Origin: Eulemur rufifrons
Lineage: Eukaryota; Chordata; Mammalia; Primates; Lemuridae
DNA length: 64,000 nucleotides
Direction of reading: 5' to 3'
Assembly: GCF_041146395.1 (NCBI RefSeq)
Contig: NC_090989.1
Span: 280,332,343 to 280,396,342 of the forward strand
Below the pieces are notes generated by a model. That model was not told where the DNA came from, ran no database searches, and was given only the letters and a program-made list of their open reading frames with translations. Below are positions 9,516 through 20,929 of the stretch, piece by piece (position 1 is the stretch's first letter; every line of letters starts with the position of its first letter). The position numbers were made by a program, and so were the translations under genes.

Positions 9516-9761
9516 CCAGCCATGGCGATTCTTGTCATGACGTGTGCCCAGTGTTCTGCTCTCTGGGTTCCAGGCTTCTCCAGGTGGGACTGCACAGTTC
9601 GGCCCGAACACCTCTTGGTCCTAATGTAGGGGTGTCACGCAGGCACCAGTGCAGTGCCCGTGCTGGGGAACATAGCAAGAAAGCACGCAGGACGGGAGAG
9701 AGAACCCAGGCCCTGGTGACCAGCCTCCTACTTTTGCCTAAAGTGACGCGGGGATATTTTT

Positions 9762-9815
9762 TGACTGTGCCTTATTCATCTTTGTATCTCGGCCTCTAGC
9801 ACAGTGTGATATGTA
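9762..9815 (+). mobile_element. L2 3' fragment
   Basis: CCTTATTCATCTTTGTATCT and CGGCCTCTAGCACAGTGTG match the L2 tail 'tcatctttgtatccccagcacctagcacagtg'. Confidence 0.5.
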
Positions 9816-9829
9816 TATTTCTGCTTTCA

Positions 9830-10148
9830 TTATTATTTTAATTGACACATAACAATTGTACATATTTATGGGGTACAGTATGATATTGGTACACGTATAT
9901 AACATGTAATGGTCAAGTCTTTGTATATGACTTGACGGTAATTAGCATATTCAAGGTTGAGCTATCTCTGGCCATACAAACACGAAAACTTCTTTGTCTA
10001 AGTCAGTCCATACTTTCATTTCCTGTTTGGCAATTTATTCAACCTCATTCTTTTTCATGGCTGCATACTATTCCATTGTGTGCCTGTACCTGCATGTGGC
10101 CATCCAATCCCCGATGGATGGGCACGTAGGTTGTGTCCAGTTTTGCCC
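9830..10148 (+). mobile_element. L1 3' UTR fragment
   Basis: AT-rich sequence matching the primate/mammalian L1 3' UTR: TTTTAATTGACACATAACAA, ATTTATGGGGTACAGTATGA, ATGTAATGGTCAAG and GTAATTAGCATATTC. Further on come CATTCTTTTTCATGGCTGCA, TACTATTCCATTGTGTG and GATGGGCACGTAGGTTG. It probably represents one truncated copy with internal loss. Confidence 0.85.
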
Positions 10149-10149
10149 T

Positions 10150-10685
10150 CTGACCTCAGGGCAGCAGAGGTCAGGTTGGCCTGCTCCAGTGGGTTTCAGG
10201 ATGTGCACGACAGGTGCAGGGAAGAGGCAGGCAGCGGTGGGAGGCTCCGTCCCCTCTCACAGGGAAGGGCAGGTGAGGGCCCTGAAGAGCCGGGCTGGGT
10301 GAGGGAAATGGCCTCAGGGAAAGCAGCACCCTGGGGACCCAGCCCTCATCCCTGCAGGGAAGGAAGCCCCTACCTGGCCACCGGGGGCCTGGAGAAGTTG
10401 AGGCCTCTGGGAACAGGGCCCAGGACTACGCCAGTGGCTCCCGCCTCCCTTCCCCCGGAGGGTGAGTGAGGTCTGTGTTCCAAAGGTGGAGGGCGGGTCA
10501 GCAGCAAGCCTCTTCTTCTCCTTCCTCCTCCTCCTCCCCAGACTGCCTCCATGAGCCTGGGGGCAGCTGAGGCTCACGTCCACAGAGGAGCCTAAGTCAG
10601 CAGCACAGAGCGGGCGGCCGCCCAGGGCTCTGCGGCAAGGCAGGCCTTTGTCCTTGATTTTATTGTTTGTGCATCTGAGGGAACG
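10150..10685. other. Non-coding stretch, no recognised element
   Basis: GC-rich, with a short TTCTTCTCC-type pyrimidine run near 10507-10537. No repeat or exon is recognised. Confidence 0.4.
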
Positions 10686-10689
10686 TTCA

Positions 10690-10920
10690 CAGCGTGGCTG
10701 CTGGTGTCAGGTGTCCCTGCATTCAGTTACGGCTCCGTCAATCCAAGCTCCAACTCCTCGGAGCCTCAGTTTCCCAACCTGTAAAATAGGGATAATAATG
10801 GCGCCTACCTCACAGACGGTCGTGAGGACTCGGCGATGGAGTCCACGCACAGCCTCAGCAAGTTTCCAGAAACCACGAGGTCTCAGCGAAGGCTACCTTT
10901 ATTTTTATCATTATTCCTAA
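10690..10920 (+). mobile_element. MIR SINE, nearly full length
   Basis: Sense MIR: a tRNA-like head (GTGTCCCTGCATTCAGTTAC), GGAGCCTCAGTTTCCC, CCTGTAAAATAGGGATAATA and ACCTCACAGACGGTCGTGAG, ending in an AT-rich tail with TTATTTTTATCATTATTCC. Confidence 0.85.
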
Positions 10921-10996
10921 TAATGACATTTTTAAAATTCTAGAAAAAAAAGACCTCCTGAGTTGAGTGTCAAAACCAAGAAAACGTCTGTGGTGC

Positions 10997-11272
10997 TCTG
11001 TGTGTGTGTGTGTGTCTGTAATGGGGGCGTGTGTGTGTGTCTATAGTGGGGGTGTGTGTGTGTCTGTAGTGGTGGTGTGTGTGTGTCTATAGTGGTGGTG
11101 TGTGTGTGTCTATAGTGGGAGCGTGTGTGTCTATAGTGGGGGTGTGTGTCTGTGTGTGTGTGTGTCTATAGTGGGTGTGTGTGTCTGTGTGTGTGTGTGT
11201 CTATAGTGGATGTGTGTGTCTCTATAGTGGGTGTGTGTGTCTGTGTGTGTGTGTACAGTGTGTATCGGGGTG
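10997..11272. repeat. TG-rich minisatellite with TCTATAGTGG unit
   Basis: About ten degenerate units of a TG run joined by TCTATAGTGG or TCTGTAGTGG, with period varying roughly 22-42 bp as the TG run changes. The irregular spacers and TG content mark a VNTR-type array, not a CRISPR. It is likely polymorphic. Confidence 0.9.
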
Positions 11273-11504
11273 TTCTTCTCACACTGTCTTTTGCCCATGG
11301 CCTCTGCCCCCTGCCTGGCACTCTCTCCCATCATCTGGGCCCCCCTAGTCTGTGTCCCTCACTGTCACACCTGTCTTCCCACCCTTCAGTGACCTGGGTG
11401 GCTGGGAAGAGCAGGAGAGACCCCCCCATCTTCTGGCCACTTCCCATCTGGCCTCCTCCAGCCTCCTTGAGTGCAGGTCTGAGTGCAGGGGCCACGGTGT
11501 CCCG

Positions 11505-11628
11505 GGTTTCAGTTCTGGGCCTGTCACCCCTTGCTGCGGGAAGTGGCTTTAACCTCCCTGGGCCTCAGTTTCTCCCCCTGTGAAATGAGGACAGTATTGA
11601 AGGTCATAGATTGTTTCAGACCTTGCCT
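11505..11628 (+). mobile_element. MIR SINE
   Basis: TTTCAGTTCTGGGCCTGTCA, TGCTGCGGGAAGTGGC, TGGGCCTCAGTTTCTCC and CCTGTGAAATGAGGACAG match sense MIR. Confidence 0.75.
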
Positions 11629-11629
11629 C

Positions 11630-12100
11630 AGCCCTGTTGAAACATTAAACAAGCAGAAAATGCGCAGCCCCCCCCCCCACCCCGGAAGGCACTGGGCTCA
11701 GGAAGAGATTCCGCAGGGGGGTGGTCAGCGGAGACTCCACACTGCTCCTGGGATGAGCAGGACTCCTCCCCTTCTCCTCCAAGAGCAGCTGGGTTTACTT
11801 ACGTTAACCCTCTGCCCTCCCTCGCCCCACGTGGCTCTGGCAGAACGTGGACTCGAAGGTGGGTTGGCAGGGTGGGGCTGAGCTGAAAAGTGGGCTGTGG
11901 GCTCCCCAGGGACAGGCTCTTCCAGCGCCCCCAGCTGACTCGGGACATCAGCACCGCTGACATGTGTGTGCTCTCCATGTGGGCCGTCCTAAGCCAAGCG
12001 ATTTCCCACCCTGGCCTCTGAGAGAAGAGACAGACTAGGGCTGAGACCTCGTATGTGTGCAGACCATTTGGGTTGTCCAGAGTCTGCTCATAGATCTTGT
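11630..12100. other. Non-coding stretch with short poly-C
   Basis: Holds an 11-base C run (11668-11678) but otherwise no recognised repeat or gene. Confidence 0.4.
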
Positions 12101-12104
12101 TTAT

Positions 12105-12235
12105 AACAGTATGTAATGAACAAGTCTCTCCCCCTCTTGAAGCCTCAGTTTTCTGATCTATAAAATGGGGCTACGGTGAGTTATCAGTGAGCTAAGGGCG
12201 TGAAGCTGCCAGCGTGAGCCTCACAGGGCAAACCT
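12105..12235 (+). mobile_element. MIR SINE
   Basis: AATGAACAAGTCTCTCCCC, GAAGCCTCAGTTTTCTGATC, TATAAAATGGGGCTACGG and GAGTTATCAGTGAG match the second half of sense MIR. Confidence 0.75.
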
Positions 12236-12254
12236 TCACCAGTGTTAACTCTTG

Positions 12255-12645
12255 TAGTCGAGGGTTGGTTGTACCCAGCAATCTCCTGCCCCCATGAACA
12301 TCCTTCCATGCCTGCTGACATTAGGTGTGGCCCTGTGACTTGCTCTGGCCAATGAAATGGGAGCAGAGGTGCCCAGCAGAAGCTCTAAAAGCTAAGCTGT
12401 GGTTTCACCAGCCGCCCGGATCTTGTCTCTCTCGTTGGCACATTCCAGACACAAGCCGCAGCTTCAGCTTGGATCCCAGAGTGAAGATGGGAAGTGAAGC
12501 TGAGTAGTGGGGCAGAGACAGTCAAACTGTCACCAACATTAACCCTGGATGCAAATAAACCTTAGCTATGCCAACCCACTGATGCTTAGAGGATGTTTGT
12601 TACACAGCATAACCTAGCAAAAGCTGACCAACACAGAAATTGGTA
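12255..12645 (+). mobile_element. Old interspersed repeat of L1M/MaLR-like type
   Basis: Phrases CCTGCTGACATTAGGTGTGG, ACTTGCTCTGGCCAATGAAA, ATGCAAATAAACC and TTGTTACACAGCATAACC recur in a common old mammalian repeat with a 'ggccaatgaaatg...ataaacctt...cagcataacctagc' series. The same family seems to recur at about 15600 and 34390. The name is uncertain. Confidence 0.5.
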
Positions 12646-12867
12646 CCTAGAAGTAATGGGCTAAAACAGATATGTAGCCTCAGCTCTAGGGACAGGTAAC
12701 AGGTGACCAGCAAATAGTTACTGAAGGCAGGAAAGATGGTGACCCGTGTTATACAGTGGAAAACATTTGGTAAGACTCTTGCCTGTAAGAACTTCCAAAA
12801 CTGATACTATTCTGCACTTGTGGCTTTGGCTGAAGAGCCTGGGAAACAGAACATGTCTCTCATGTCT

Positions 12868-13580
<713 letters not shown>

Positions 13581-13584
13581 ACTG

Positions 13585-14085
13585 CCTGTCACAGGCCCTG
13601 CAGACAGAGATACGCTCTGAGGGAATTAGCCTGTTTGCAAGCAAGGATGAAAGAGAAAGAGAAAACCCAGAAATTCCTAATTTGCAGGGTTGAAAACTGC
13701 AACTGTTTCTCCTCCCTGTCCAATGAAAGAGAAACCATGTGACTGCCCAGTGCCGGAAGGCCGCAGAGTCCGTGGGAGGAGGCAGAGGACCGTCAGGAGC
13801 AGGGCCACCTGTCCTGCAGGAAGCTGAGCTTGGTCCTGTGCCCCGAGCGGGGAGAAGGGCTGGGGTGGCCCGTGGGAAGCTGAGCTTGGGCACAAACGCC
13901 TTATCTCCGTGGTGGGAAAAGGTGCGGTCCGATCCCCCACCCTGACAACCCAGTGGGATTGTGGAGAACCCAGGGCCATTTCTGGAACATCCTGCTCTTT
14001 GCATAGCAAGTGGGGAAAGCAGACACAGCCCCTGCCCCTCTGGCAGTCAGTCGCTTCTGCAAAATTCAAGTGCCAAATGACATTT
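13585..14085. other. Non-coding stretch, no recognised element
   Basis: Mixed-composition DNA with no recognised repeat or exon. Confidence 0.4.
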
Positions 14086-14315
14086 TAGTAAAACTTCTGA
14101 CATATTTGCGCTTGGAACACAAGATATGATCTTGGAGCAGATAAGAGTGTTAAATTTATCTTTGTCTGTGTCCCCAGAAATGTATTGTTTGCGAAGTCTG
14201 ATTGTGAATTTTAAACTTTCTGTAGACTCTTCAAAGTGGGTGCTCCAGAAATAGTCAACAAGGAATATCTGGCACTTAAGAAAAAAATAATAAAACTAAA
14301 AAATGCTGTGTGTGG
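14086..14315. other. AT-rich block, unassigned
   Basis: AT-rich sequence with TTAAATTTATC, TTTTAAACTTTC and AAAAAAATAATAAAAC, flanked by GC-rich DNA. I recognise neither a repeat family nor a gene. It could be an old repeat or a conserved element. Confidence 0.35.
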
Positions 14316-14844
14316 TGGAGGCCAGTCAAGACTCAGGCTCAAGGTACAGATTATGCCGGGGCGTGGCCATCATGCCCTTTGTTGAAACCTCGGAGAGCTC
14401 AGAGAGAGGGTCTGGGAAAAAGCTGGGTGTGTCTTTAGCATAAGGAGCAGGGTGGACAATGACGTTCTGAAGAGGGTTGCGCTGCCAGCTGCCCGGAAGG
14501 AGGCCGTGACTGTTGACAACTTCAAACCCCTCTGGGCCCCAGTGGGCAGAGAGCAGCCCAAGGAAGACGCTCCGCCCCAAGGAGGGGCCCCTTCTCCAGG
14601 GTCCTCATCCCAGGTGGCCGAGGAGATGAAAAAGGAAGGTCTCCCAGGGGACGGGGCCGGGCCCAGCTCTGAGAGGGCACAGTGGGCCTGAGGAGGCGTT
14701 TTCGTTCACCCAGCGTTGGTGGTCCTCGCTGTATCCACCACTCAGAATTGCGGTGGCCCCGTACCCGCGACTGGCCTCCCGTCCCTCCCCTTCCCATCAG
14801 GGAGTGTTTGCGGGGCAGCCTTCCCCCCCACCATGTGTTGAGAG

Positions 14845-15115
14845 TGTGTATCCGTTCGCTGGGGCTGCCATAACACAATCTGCGTGGCTTAAGTAACAGA
14901 AATCTATTTTCTCACAGTTCTGGAGGCCAGAAGTCCATGATCACAGTGTCAGCAGGGTGGGTTTTTTCTGAGACCTCTCTCCTTGGCTTGCTGACGGCAG
15001 CCTTCTCGCTGGGTCTTCACGTGGTCGTCCCTCTGTGGCGATCTTAGTCTCCAAATACAGGGCTTCAACATAACAAATTTTGGGAGGACCCAGCTCAGCC
15101 ATTAACAGTGTGTGA
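14845..15115 (-). mobile_element. MLT1-type MaLR LTR, antisense
   Basis: Inverted series: GCTGGGGCTGCCATAACACA, GGCTTAAGTAACAGAAATC, CTCACAGTTCTGGAGGCC, TGCTGACGGCAGCCTTCTCG, GGTCTTCACGTGG, CTCCAAATACAGGGCTTCAA and AACAAATTTTGGGAGG. An internal part is missing (the 'cttataaggacacc' section), so the LTR is deleted internally. It is close to a second MLT1 copy in sense at 12868. Confidence 0.85.
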
Positions 15116-15116
15116 G

Positions 15117-15595
15117 ACCAGGAAACTCCCTCCCACCACCAGCACGGCTTACAGGTCTGCTGTGAGGAGACGCATCGGCTGGAGTCACTCGCCTGGCTGC
15201 CTGCGTTTAGCTGGTAGCCAGGCTGGCAGGTGCACAAAAGCTCGCTTCACCTGCATGGCACGTTGATGCTCCTCCACAGGCCTCTCCGTCCAGGTGGCCC
15301 TCTTGGGCTTCCTCACAGCATGGCGGGTTTTTCACAGCGGCCGGTTTCCAGGAGGAAGCACTTCAAGCAAGGAGAAAGCAGGTGCCTCCAATCTCTGCAG
15401 CCTCAGCCTCAGAAGTCACACAGCGTTGCTTCTGCTGCGTCTGGCTGTTGAAAGCCAGTCCTGAGGCCAGCCCAGGTGCAGTGGAAAACACCCCATGTTT
15501 CCATTCGAGGAACGGCTGTCTGCAGCCATCTCCAACCCACCTCAACCGTGCAAGAGAGCGCGAGAATATCTGCTACCAAGACAGACGGGGACAGT
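15117..15595. other. Non-coding stretch, no recognised element
   Basis: No repeat family or exon recognised. Confidence 0.4.
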
Positions 15596-15599
15596 AGTA

Positions 15600-15790
15600 G
15601 ATCGGTCATTGTTCCCAACAATTCACTGTCCTCCCAGTGAGAGGATTACCCACGCTTGTCCCATCTCCACGTGATGCACAGGCCTCAGGGGGTGGAGTGC
15701 ACGTCCCCTCCTCTCACCAGGCTTGGCCACGTGAATTGCTTTAGCCAGTGAACGAACCAGGAGCAGAAGTCATAGCAGGACATCCAGAGG
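15600..15790 (+). mobile_element. Old interspersed repeat, same group as 12255-12645
   Basis: GTCATTGTTCCCAACAATTC, CAGTGAGAGGATTACCCACG, GGCTTGGCCACGTGAATTGC and TTAGCCAGTGAACGAACC resemble the family member at 12255-12645 ('cttggccatgtgacttgctttggccaatgaa'). Confidence 0.4.
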
Positions 15791-15791
15791 G

Positions 15792-16250
15792 GACAATTCA
15801 AGAGCCATCGCGTGGGTTGGCCGGCCCGCCTGTGCTTTCCCCGTGAAGAGAACAGTGTTTTCCGGGGGGCAGAGGGGAGAGACAAGCTCCCCTGTTCCAT
15901 ACAGTACAAATCCAGTTGGTGAGACTTGTATCCATCTTGAGGCCTTTATATTTTTACAACATCTCTCCATTTTCATATATTGAAAGCCCCTACATTCATT
16001 TGTTTTTCTGGAAGTGACACCTAGCAAGTTTGGTATCTCAAGGCACCACCCAATCTTCCTTAATCCACAAGAATTCACCAAGGGCAGAGAACCTGGGAGG
16101 TCACCCCACCATCGTGTCCAAGCATGCAGTTGGCCATTGTTCCCGCGATATGCAGTGGGCACCCTGTGTAGTTGGCTCTCTGCAGGTGTGTGTAGACCCT
16201 CTGCCAAGTCCCAGCCCTAAGCTGAGTCCTGACCCCAGGACTCCTCCTGG
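15792..16250. other. Non-coding stretch, no recognised element
   Basis: Includes an AT-rich patch near 15940-16000. No repeat or gene that I can support. Confidence 0.4.
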
Positions 16251-16254
16251 CTCT

Positions 16255-16400
16255 CACCCAGGAACACTGTGGCTCAGAGAAGTTAAGTTGACTTGCCCAA
16301 AGTCACTCAGCTAGTAAGCGCCAGGGCCAGGATCGGAACCCACTTGGCTATCTTGCTCCAGAGTTCTTGAAGACTCTCCTGCCTCCCACCCTGTAAGTGG
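16255..16400 (-). mobile_element. MIR SINE, antisense
   Basis: ACTGTGGCTCAGAGAAGTTA, TTGACTTGCCCAAAGTCACT, CAGCTAGTAAGCGCCAGGG and AGGATCGGAACCCACTTGGC are inverted MIR in order. Confidence 0.9.
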
Positions 16401-16654
16401 GCTATAGACACTTGTCAAGTGGATGAATTAACCTCCCAGAGGTTCCTTTGGAAACCTGAAAGGTTTTGCATGCAGTGACAGAGGTGTCCCAATCTCGAGG
16501 GCTGACTAAAATTCACAGAAACTGGGGGCAGGGTAGGATACACCAACTGGGGTCCACTCCCTCCCCAGCTCTCCTTCCTCTGCCCTCAGAGGAGCCTTTG
16601 GTGTTTGTATGCAGAATGTGGAGAATGTGTAAAAACGGTAGTGACGTTGACATT

Positions 16655-16828
16655 TCTGGAGAGATGTCAATGCCCAGCCACTGTTAACAACTATGTCAGA
16701 GCCTTCCATAAACTCACTCGTTTAATCTTCCAGGGATGTAATAAGGTTACCAACCATCATTATTCCCATTTCACTGATGAGATAACTGAGGCAGGGAATG
16801 GGTTAAGTCCATGTCTATCAAATTCTCT
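16655..16828 (-). mobile_element. MIR SINE, antisense
   Basis: TAAACTCACTCGTTTAATC, ATCATTATTCCCATTTCACT and GATGAGATAACTGAGGCAGG are inverted MIR. The homeodomain-like TTAATC motifs belong to the SINE. Confidence 0.85.
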
Positions 16829-16833
16829 GTGAT

Positions 16834-16982
16834 GAAGGAACTTTTTTTTTTTGTAGAGACAGCATCTCCTTATGTTACCCAGGCTGGACCCAAACCCTTG
16901 GGCTCAAGCGATCCTCCCGTTTCAGCCCCCCGGACTAGCTGGGATTACGGGCTTGTGCACCACCACACCTGGCGCAGGAACT
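16834..16982 (-). mobile_element. Alu monomer, antisense, with target-site duplication
   Basis: Begins with an inverted poly-A (11 T, 16842-16852), then TGTAGAGACAGCATCTCC, CCAGGCTGGACCC, CTCAAGCGATCCTCCCG and CTAGCTGGGATTACGGG. AGGAACT occurs at both edges (16836-16842 and 16976-16982), consistent with a short target-site duplication. About one monomer long, so either FLAM/FRAM-like or truncated. Confidence 0.85.
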
Positions 16983-17159
16983 GTTAGACAAAATTTTCCA
17001 ATCTATCAGGAATGATATTTTTATAATATACACAGTCACAAGGGATATAGGCGTGTCAAATTGCTATGAAAGTAGCTAAATGCTTGTTCTCAGTTTTATA
17101 TTATCTTGTCATGTCCACAAACAGTGCCTGGACCAGCACCCATGTGCAGACCACGCTTT

Positions 17160-17258
17160 GGGTAGCGTGGGGTCAAGTGACTGGCCAGAGGCCACACGGC
17201 AGATGAGCGCTGGGGCAAGGATTCGGACCCAGCCTGGGCTGTGGACCACTCACTACAC
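17160..17258 (-). mobile_element. MIR fragment, antisense
   Basis: GTCAAGTGACTGGCCAGAGG, CCACACGGCAGATGAGCGC and AGGATTCGGACCCAGCCTGG are inverted MIR head sequence. Confidence 0.65.
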
Positions 17259-17259
17259 C

Positions 17260-17720
17260 CGGGGGAGACACAGGGAAGGGTTTGGCCACTGAATATATTA
17301 TGTAACGAATACTCGAGGAAGAAGGGAGAGGACAGAGGGGAACAGAAAAGGCCCACAGACTGGTTTCAGGACTGATCAGGAGGTTTGGGCACGTGGGAAA
17401 ATCCAGGGCTTCTACTGAGAGAACTGGAGCAAGGACACAAGCTGGCAAGAGCAACGCATGTGGGGTGTGGACCAGACCCCTTCGTGGTTCTCTGGGAGTC
17501 ACAAGCATATTCAAAAATTGATTTAAATGACCTGTGACTGCTGGTTGTCAAGTCCCTTGAGGCAGAGACTGGACCATGTGAAACCCCGCCTTTTATTTGG
17601 GCTACACCGGCATTAGCTTAGGTTTCTGCACCTCTCTTTCCACTCCCAAAGGTTTTAAAACACCACTAAAGTGTTACCTCCTGAGGCTTCAATGAATAAA
17701 CAGATAAACGATCAGATGCA
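17260..17720. other. Non-coding stretch, no recognised element
   Basis: No repeat family or exon recognised with confidence. Confidence 0.4.
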
Positions 17721-17721
17721 A

Positions 17722-17815
17722 AGTTGTCCTTACGTGCCACTGTGTGCAAGGCTCAAAGCAAATGCTACAGAGGAGGGAACCAACACCTCCAAACACCAGG
17801 AGTGGCCCTCTCTGG
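17722..17815 (-). mobile_element. L2 fragment, antisense, tentative
   Basis: CTTACGTGCCACTGTGTGC and AAGGCTCAAAGCAAATGCT followed by ACAGAGGAGGG resemble the inverted L2 tail. Confidence 0.35.
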
Positions 17816-17819
17816 GGGA

Positions 17820-18930
17820 TGGATGAGAAAGGTGGTATTGTCTTCATGGGGCCTATCAGTTTTTTCTACAATAAGCAGGTATTAATTTTACAGTACGAAT
17901 GAGATTACTTTGGCAGAAACAAGAAGTCCAGGCCGGACATTCAGCAGTCGGGCTGGAGAAACGACGCTTGGCTCGTGGAGGGCAAGGCTGCTGGCGCACG
18001 GAAGGTGCTCAGACCATGCTTTCGGTTAGATGTCGTCACGCACCCGGGTGGGAAAGGAGGAACCGGCCTTGCCTAGAAGGGTTCCTTTCCTTTATTTGTC
18101 TCTTTATCTATCGTCCCTGTGGTGCCGCTGTCCCAGGTCTGGAAGCTTGCTGTGGGCAAGGCCAGGCTGCTTCCCTCTGCTGGCCCTGGGTCTCTGATGG
18201 CCACAGTTGGCTCCCCTGTGCACGGCAGAGTCAGCTTCTGCCCGGATGGTTGTCTCCTCCCAGCTCTCTGAGTGTCTGGTCTGTTCCGTTCCCAGGGGGA
18301 CACGGGACGGGGAAGGCAGACAGCGCAGCCTCAGGACCTGCAGAGGACGGACAGCACAGACGTGCCTATTTCCTGTCCCTCTGGGTGTCCGTGGCCTGCC
18401 CCCACCCTCCAACTTACTTCCCGTCACCGGCTGGTCCCCGGCCACAGCTCCAGCCCTGCTCTCCTCCTCTGGCTGCCTCAGCTTCAGCTCAAGGTCAAGG
18501 AACAAACAGATAAACCCTTTCCCTGGAGCCGGCCACGGAGAGGACGCCTCCAGCTAGAATCCAGTTCTGAGTCAGGGCCAGAGCTCTCTCTTTCCTGCGA
18601 ATGTGAAAACGGGAAGGAAATTTTTGCGGCCATAAAATCAGTAAAAATGTTTTGTAGGCAGAGAGAGGCCAAGCAGTTGGCTTTGGTTTAAGACACAAGT
18701 AGCAAATAAAAATGGTCAGGTTTGGGGATGGAGGGTCTGAGGGGTAAACTGCAATATTCACGCAGCTCTAACAGTATCGTTTCGCCTGAGGGCCAGCCAG
18801 GTGGGGGCCATGGTATGGAGAACATGCAACTGCCCCCGGCTCACGAGGACAGGAGGACGTGGGCGCCCAAGTGGAGTCAGTGTAGGGGAACCAAGCACTG
18901 CAGACTCAGGACTTTCCTAGGCTTATGGCC
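17820..18930. other. Non-coding stretch, no recognised element
   Basis: GC-rich DNA. An AT-richer patch at about 18600-18720 (GGCCATAAAATCAGTAAAAA) is unassigned. ORFs on both strands have no recognisable domain. Confidence 0.4.
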
Positions 18931-19011
18931 ATGATGGTCTAGTGGCTGGAGCCAGGACCGTGGCTTTGGAGACGCAGCGCGGACAGCAATGAACTCGATG
19001 GATCTTGTATT

Positions 19012-19195
19012 TGAGCCAGCTTGGGAAGGGTCATATGGGCCGTGACAGGGACTTAGGACTTCACCCAGAGGCCAGTGGGGAGCATGAGAGGTTGAAGTGG
19101 GGACAGAGTGGTCCAGCCTGTATTTTAGGAAGCCCCCTCTGACTGCGCTGTGTATGGGCCTTGCGGAGAGAAGGCTGCTGCAGGGATCCATGTCC
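19012..19195 (-). mobile_element. L2 LINE fragment, antisense
   Basis: GTGACAGGGACTTAGGACTT, GAGGCCAGTGGGGAGCATGA, GTCCAGCCTGTATTTTAGG and CCCCCTCTGACTGCGCTGTG follow the inverted L2 region that in sense reads 'ccagagtgatcttttaaaa...cccattgcact'. Confidence 0.6.
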
Positions 19196-19364
19196 GGCCC
19201 CGCGCAGGGGGAGTCTCAGATTCAAGGTATGCCAGGGGCAGAATGGGCGGGTCCAGGTGATTGACTGGATATGGCGGGACACAGGGGAGGAGCCCCACAC
19301 CCAGGGTCCCCAAGAGAATCAAGGGAGCACAAGGCTTTAGGGGGAGGATACACACTTCTTATCT

Positions 19365-19450
19365 CTTCAGTATGTTTTGAGCTTTGGCCAAGTACCATGG
19401 GCAGGACACCAAGAAGGATGAGGTGCCGCCCTGTCCCAGGCCGCTGGAAG
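19365..19450 (-). mobile_element. L2 fragment, antisense, tentative
   Basis: AGTACCATGGGCAGGACACC, AAGAAGGATGAGGTGCCGCC and CTGTCCC resemble the inverted L2 tail ('gatgctggggatacaaagatgaataagacatggtccctgccc'). Confidence 0.35.
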
Positions 19451-19454
19451 TCAC

Positions 19455-19955
19455 GCACTGAAGGGAGACCCGTGAGGGTGGAAGCTCGGGGCTCTGACCG
19501 TGGGCACGTGAAAAACGCAAAGGACTCGGGCCAGCGGGGCGGGTGCTATAGGAGCTTGACGAGGCCTATTTGGGAGGGTGGGTGGTCAATGGCAGAGGAC
19601 TAGGACCAGGACTTGCTGCTGTATGTCCCCTTCCTCTCCCGCCATCCCCTGCCTGGTTCTGTGCGGGGTGGGCTGTCCCAGCCTCACGGCCTGGCCCTGC
19701 TGCCCACTCTGGCCTCCGAGTCAGCCTCTCCGGCGCTCCGGTGAGCCACCCTCTCTGGAGCTACAGCCAGACATGCCCTGATGTTCCCTAAGGCCTCGGT
19801 CCCCTGTCCCCTGCCTCCTGTTCACTGTGGGGAATCCCCTCCCTCCCACAAGTAGCCCATGGGCCTGGCCTCATCTTCTCACCCTGCTCGGCTCTTCCTC
19901 CTCGAAGCCTTTCCCAGGGCCCTGAGGCTGGGGGAGCCTCCCCCGAGCTGAGGAA
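19455..19955. other. Non-coding stretch, no recognised element
   Basis: GC-rich with no recognised repeat or exon. Confidence 0.4.
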
Positions 19956-19957
19956 AC

Positions 19958-20150
19958 AGTCTGCGGGTGGATGTGGGGGGCGGGTGGCTGGACGGGGGAC
20001 AAATCAATGGATGGATGGAAGAGGGGGACAACTGAGGATCTAGACGGACAGATGGACGGATGGAAGAGCAGACGGGTGGACTGGGCAGGTGGGGCGGGGG
20101 GCAGACTGGGCAGAGGGATGGGCAGGCGGTGGAGGCGATGCTGGCCGGGC
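19958..20150. repeat. Degenerate (GGAT/GGAC)n repeat
   Basis: Repeated GGATGGA, GGACAGATGGACGGATGG and GGGCGGGCAGACTGGG-like units that lose the tetramer register after about 20090. Translations are Gly/Trp/Asp/Gly-like repeats and not genes. Confidence 0.7.
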
Positions 20151-20159
20151 GGACGGGGA

Positions 20160-20615
20160 AAGGAGCCAGGCTGCCCCAGGCTCTCAGAGGCCTGCGGGAG
20201 GCAATGGCACCCAGGGCAGAGGTGGAGGGATCTTCTTCTCCTGGGGCCTTTCTCCCTGCAGCTTCCTCAGGGCTCTCTCCTCCCCACACTGGGTGGAACC
20301 GAGCCCCGGGCACTGGCACCGGGAACTGTCTTCCATGTTACCCCTTCCCCATAACTCTTCACCCTGTGGGCGGCTTTTTGCCAACTGGCCTGATTATTGG
20401 TAATGACCTGGACTTCGGGATGGGAAGAGTTGAGGTCTTCTCTACACATCTTCTCTTGCCTCCTGCCTCCCCCTCCTCCCTCTCCTCCTCCTCATCCCCT
20501 GTGTCCTTCTAGCAAAGCCCAGGATACCCAGATGGGCTGGGCGAGCTGAAGGCACCACCCTAGCCGGGACCAGCTACCCGAGCCAGGCTGCCCTCAGCTC
20601 CAGCAGGCCCCACCG
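20160..20615. other. Non-coding stretch, no recognised element
   Basis: Includes a C/T-rich run near 20455-20510. No repeat family or exon recognised. Confidence 0.4.
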
Positions 20616-20619
20616 CCCG

Positions 20620-20790
20620 CCCCACCGCCCGGCAGCTCCGATTTTCAGCTTGGGTTTGATCGGCTGCCAGGATCTCCCAAATGTCAGCTGCAGCGTTAGC
20701 ATCTTTAAGAGAGCGCCCGAGGCGATCTTTAAGCTGGGAGGCTGGGGCCCATGCTGATGAGAGGAGCTGCTCGGAGCTGACAGCTCTGCC
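20620..20790. promoter_or_regulatory. Candidate regulatory element with duplicated ATCTTTAAG
   Basis: Non-repeat block with CATCTTTAAG (20700-20709) and GATCTTTAAG (20724-20733), 24 bp apart, TGTCAGCTGC (a MEIS-like core overlapping an E-box, about 20682-20691) and GGTTTGATCGGC. Repetition of a TCF/LEF-like ATCTTTAA core is unusual for background. Function is inferred only. Confidence 0.35.
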
Positions 20791-20929
20791 TCCTGCCTCC
20801 CCCGCCGGCTCTGGACTCTTTGGGCCCGGACAGCACCAGCAGTCATTGTTAAGCCTGGCTGCGCAGGGCCTTGCCAGGAGTTGCAGTCAGTCCCCACAGC
20901 AGCTCCCTACCAGGGAGCCCCAGGAGGAC

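Noticed and set aside
10997..11272. CRISPR-like repeat-spacer pattern
   Set aside because: Eukaryotic DNA; TG-rich units with irregular, repeat-like spacers. A minisatellite.
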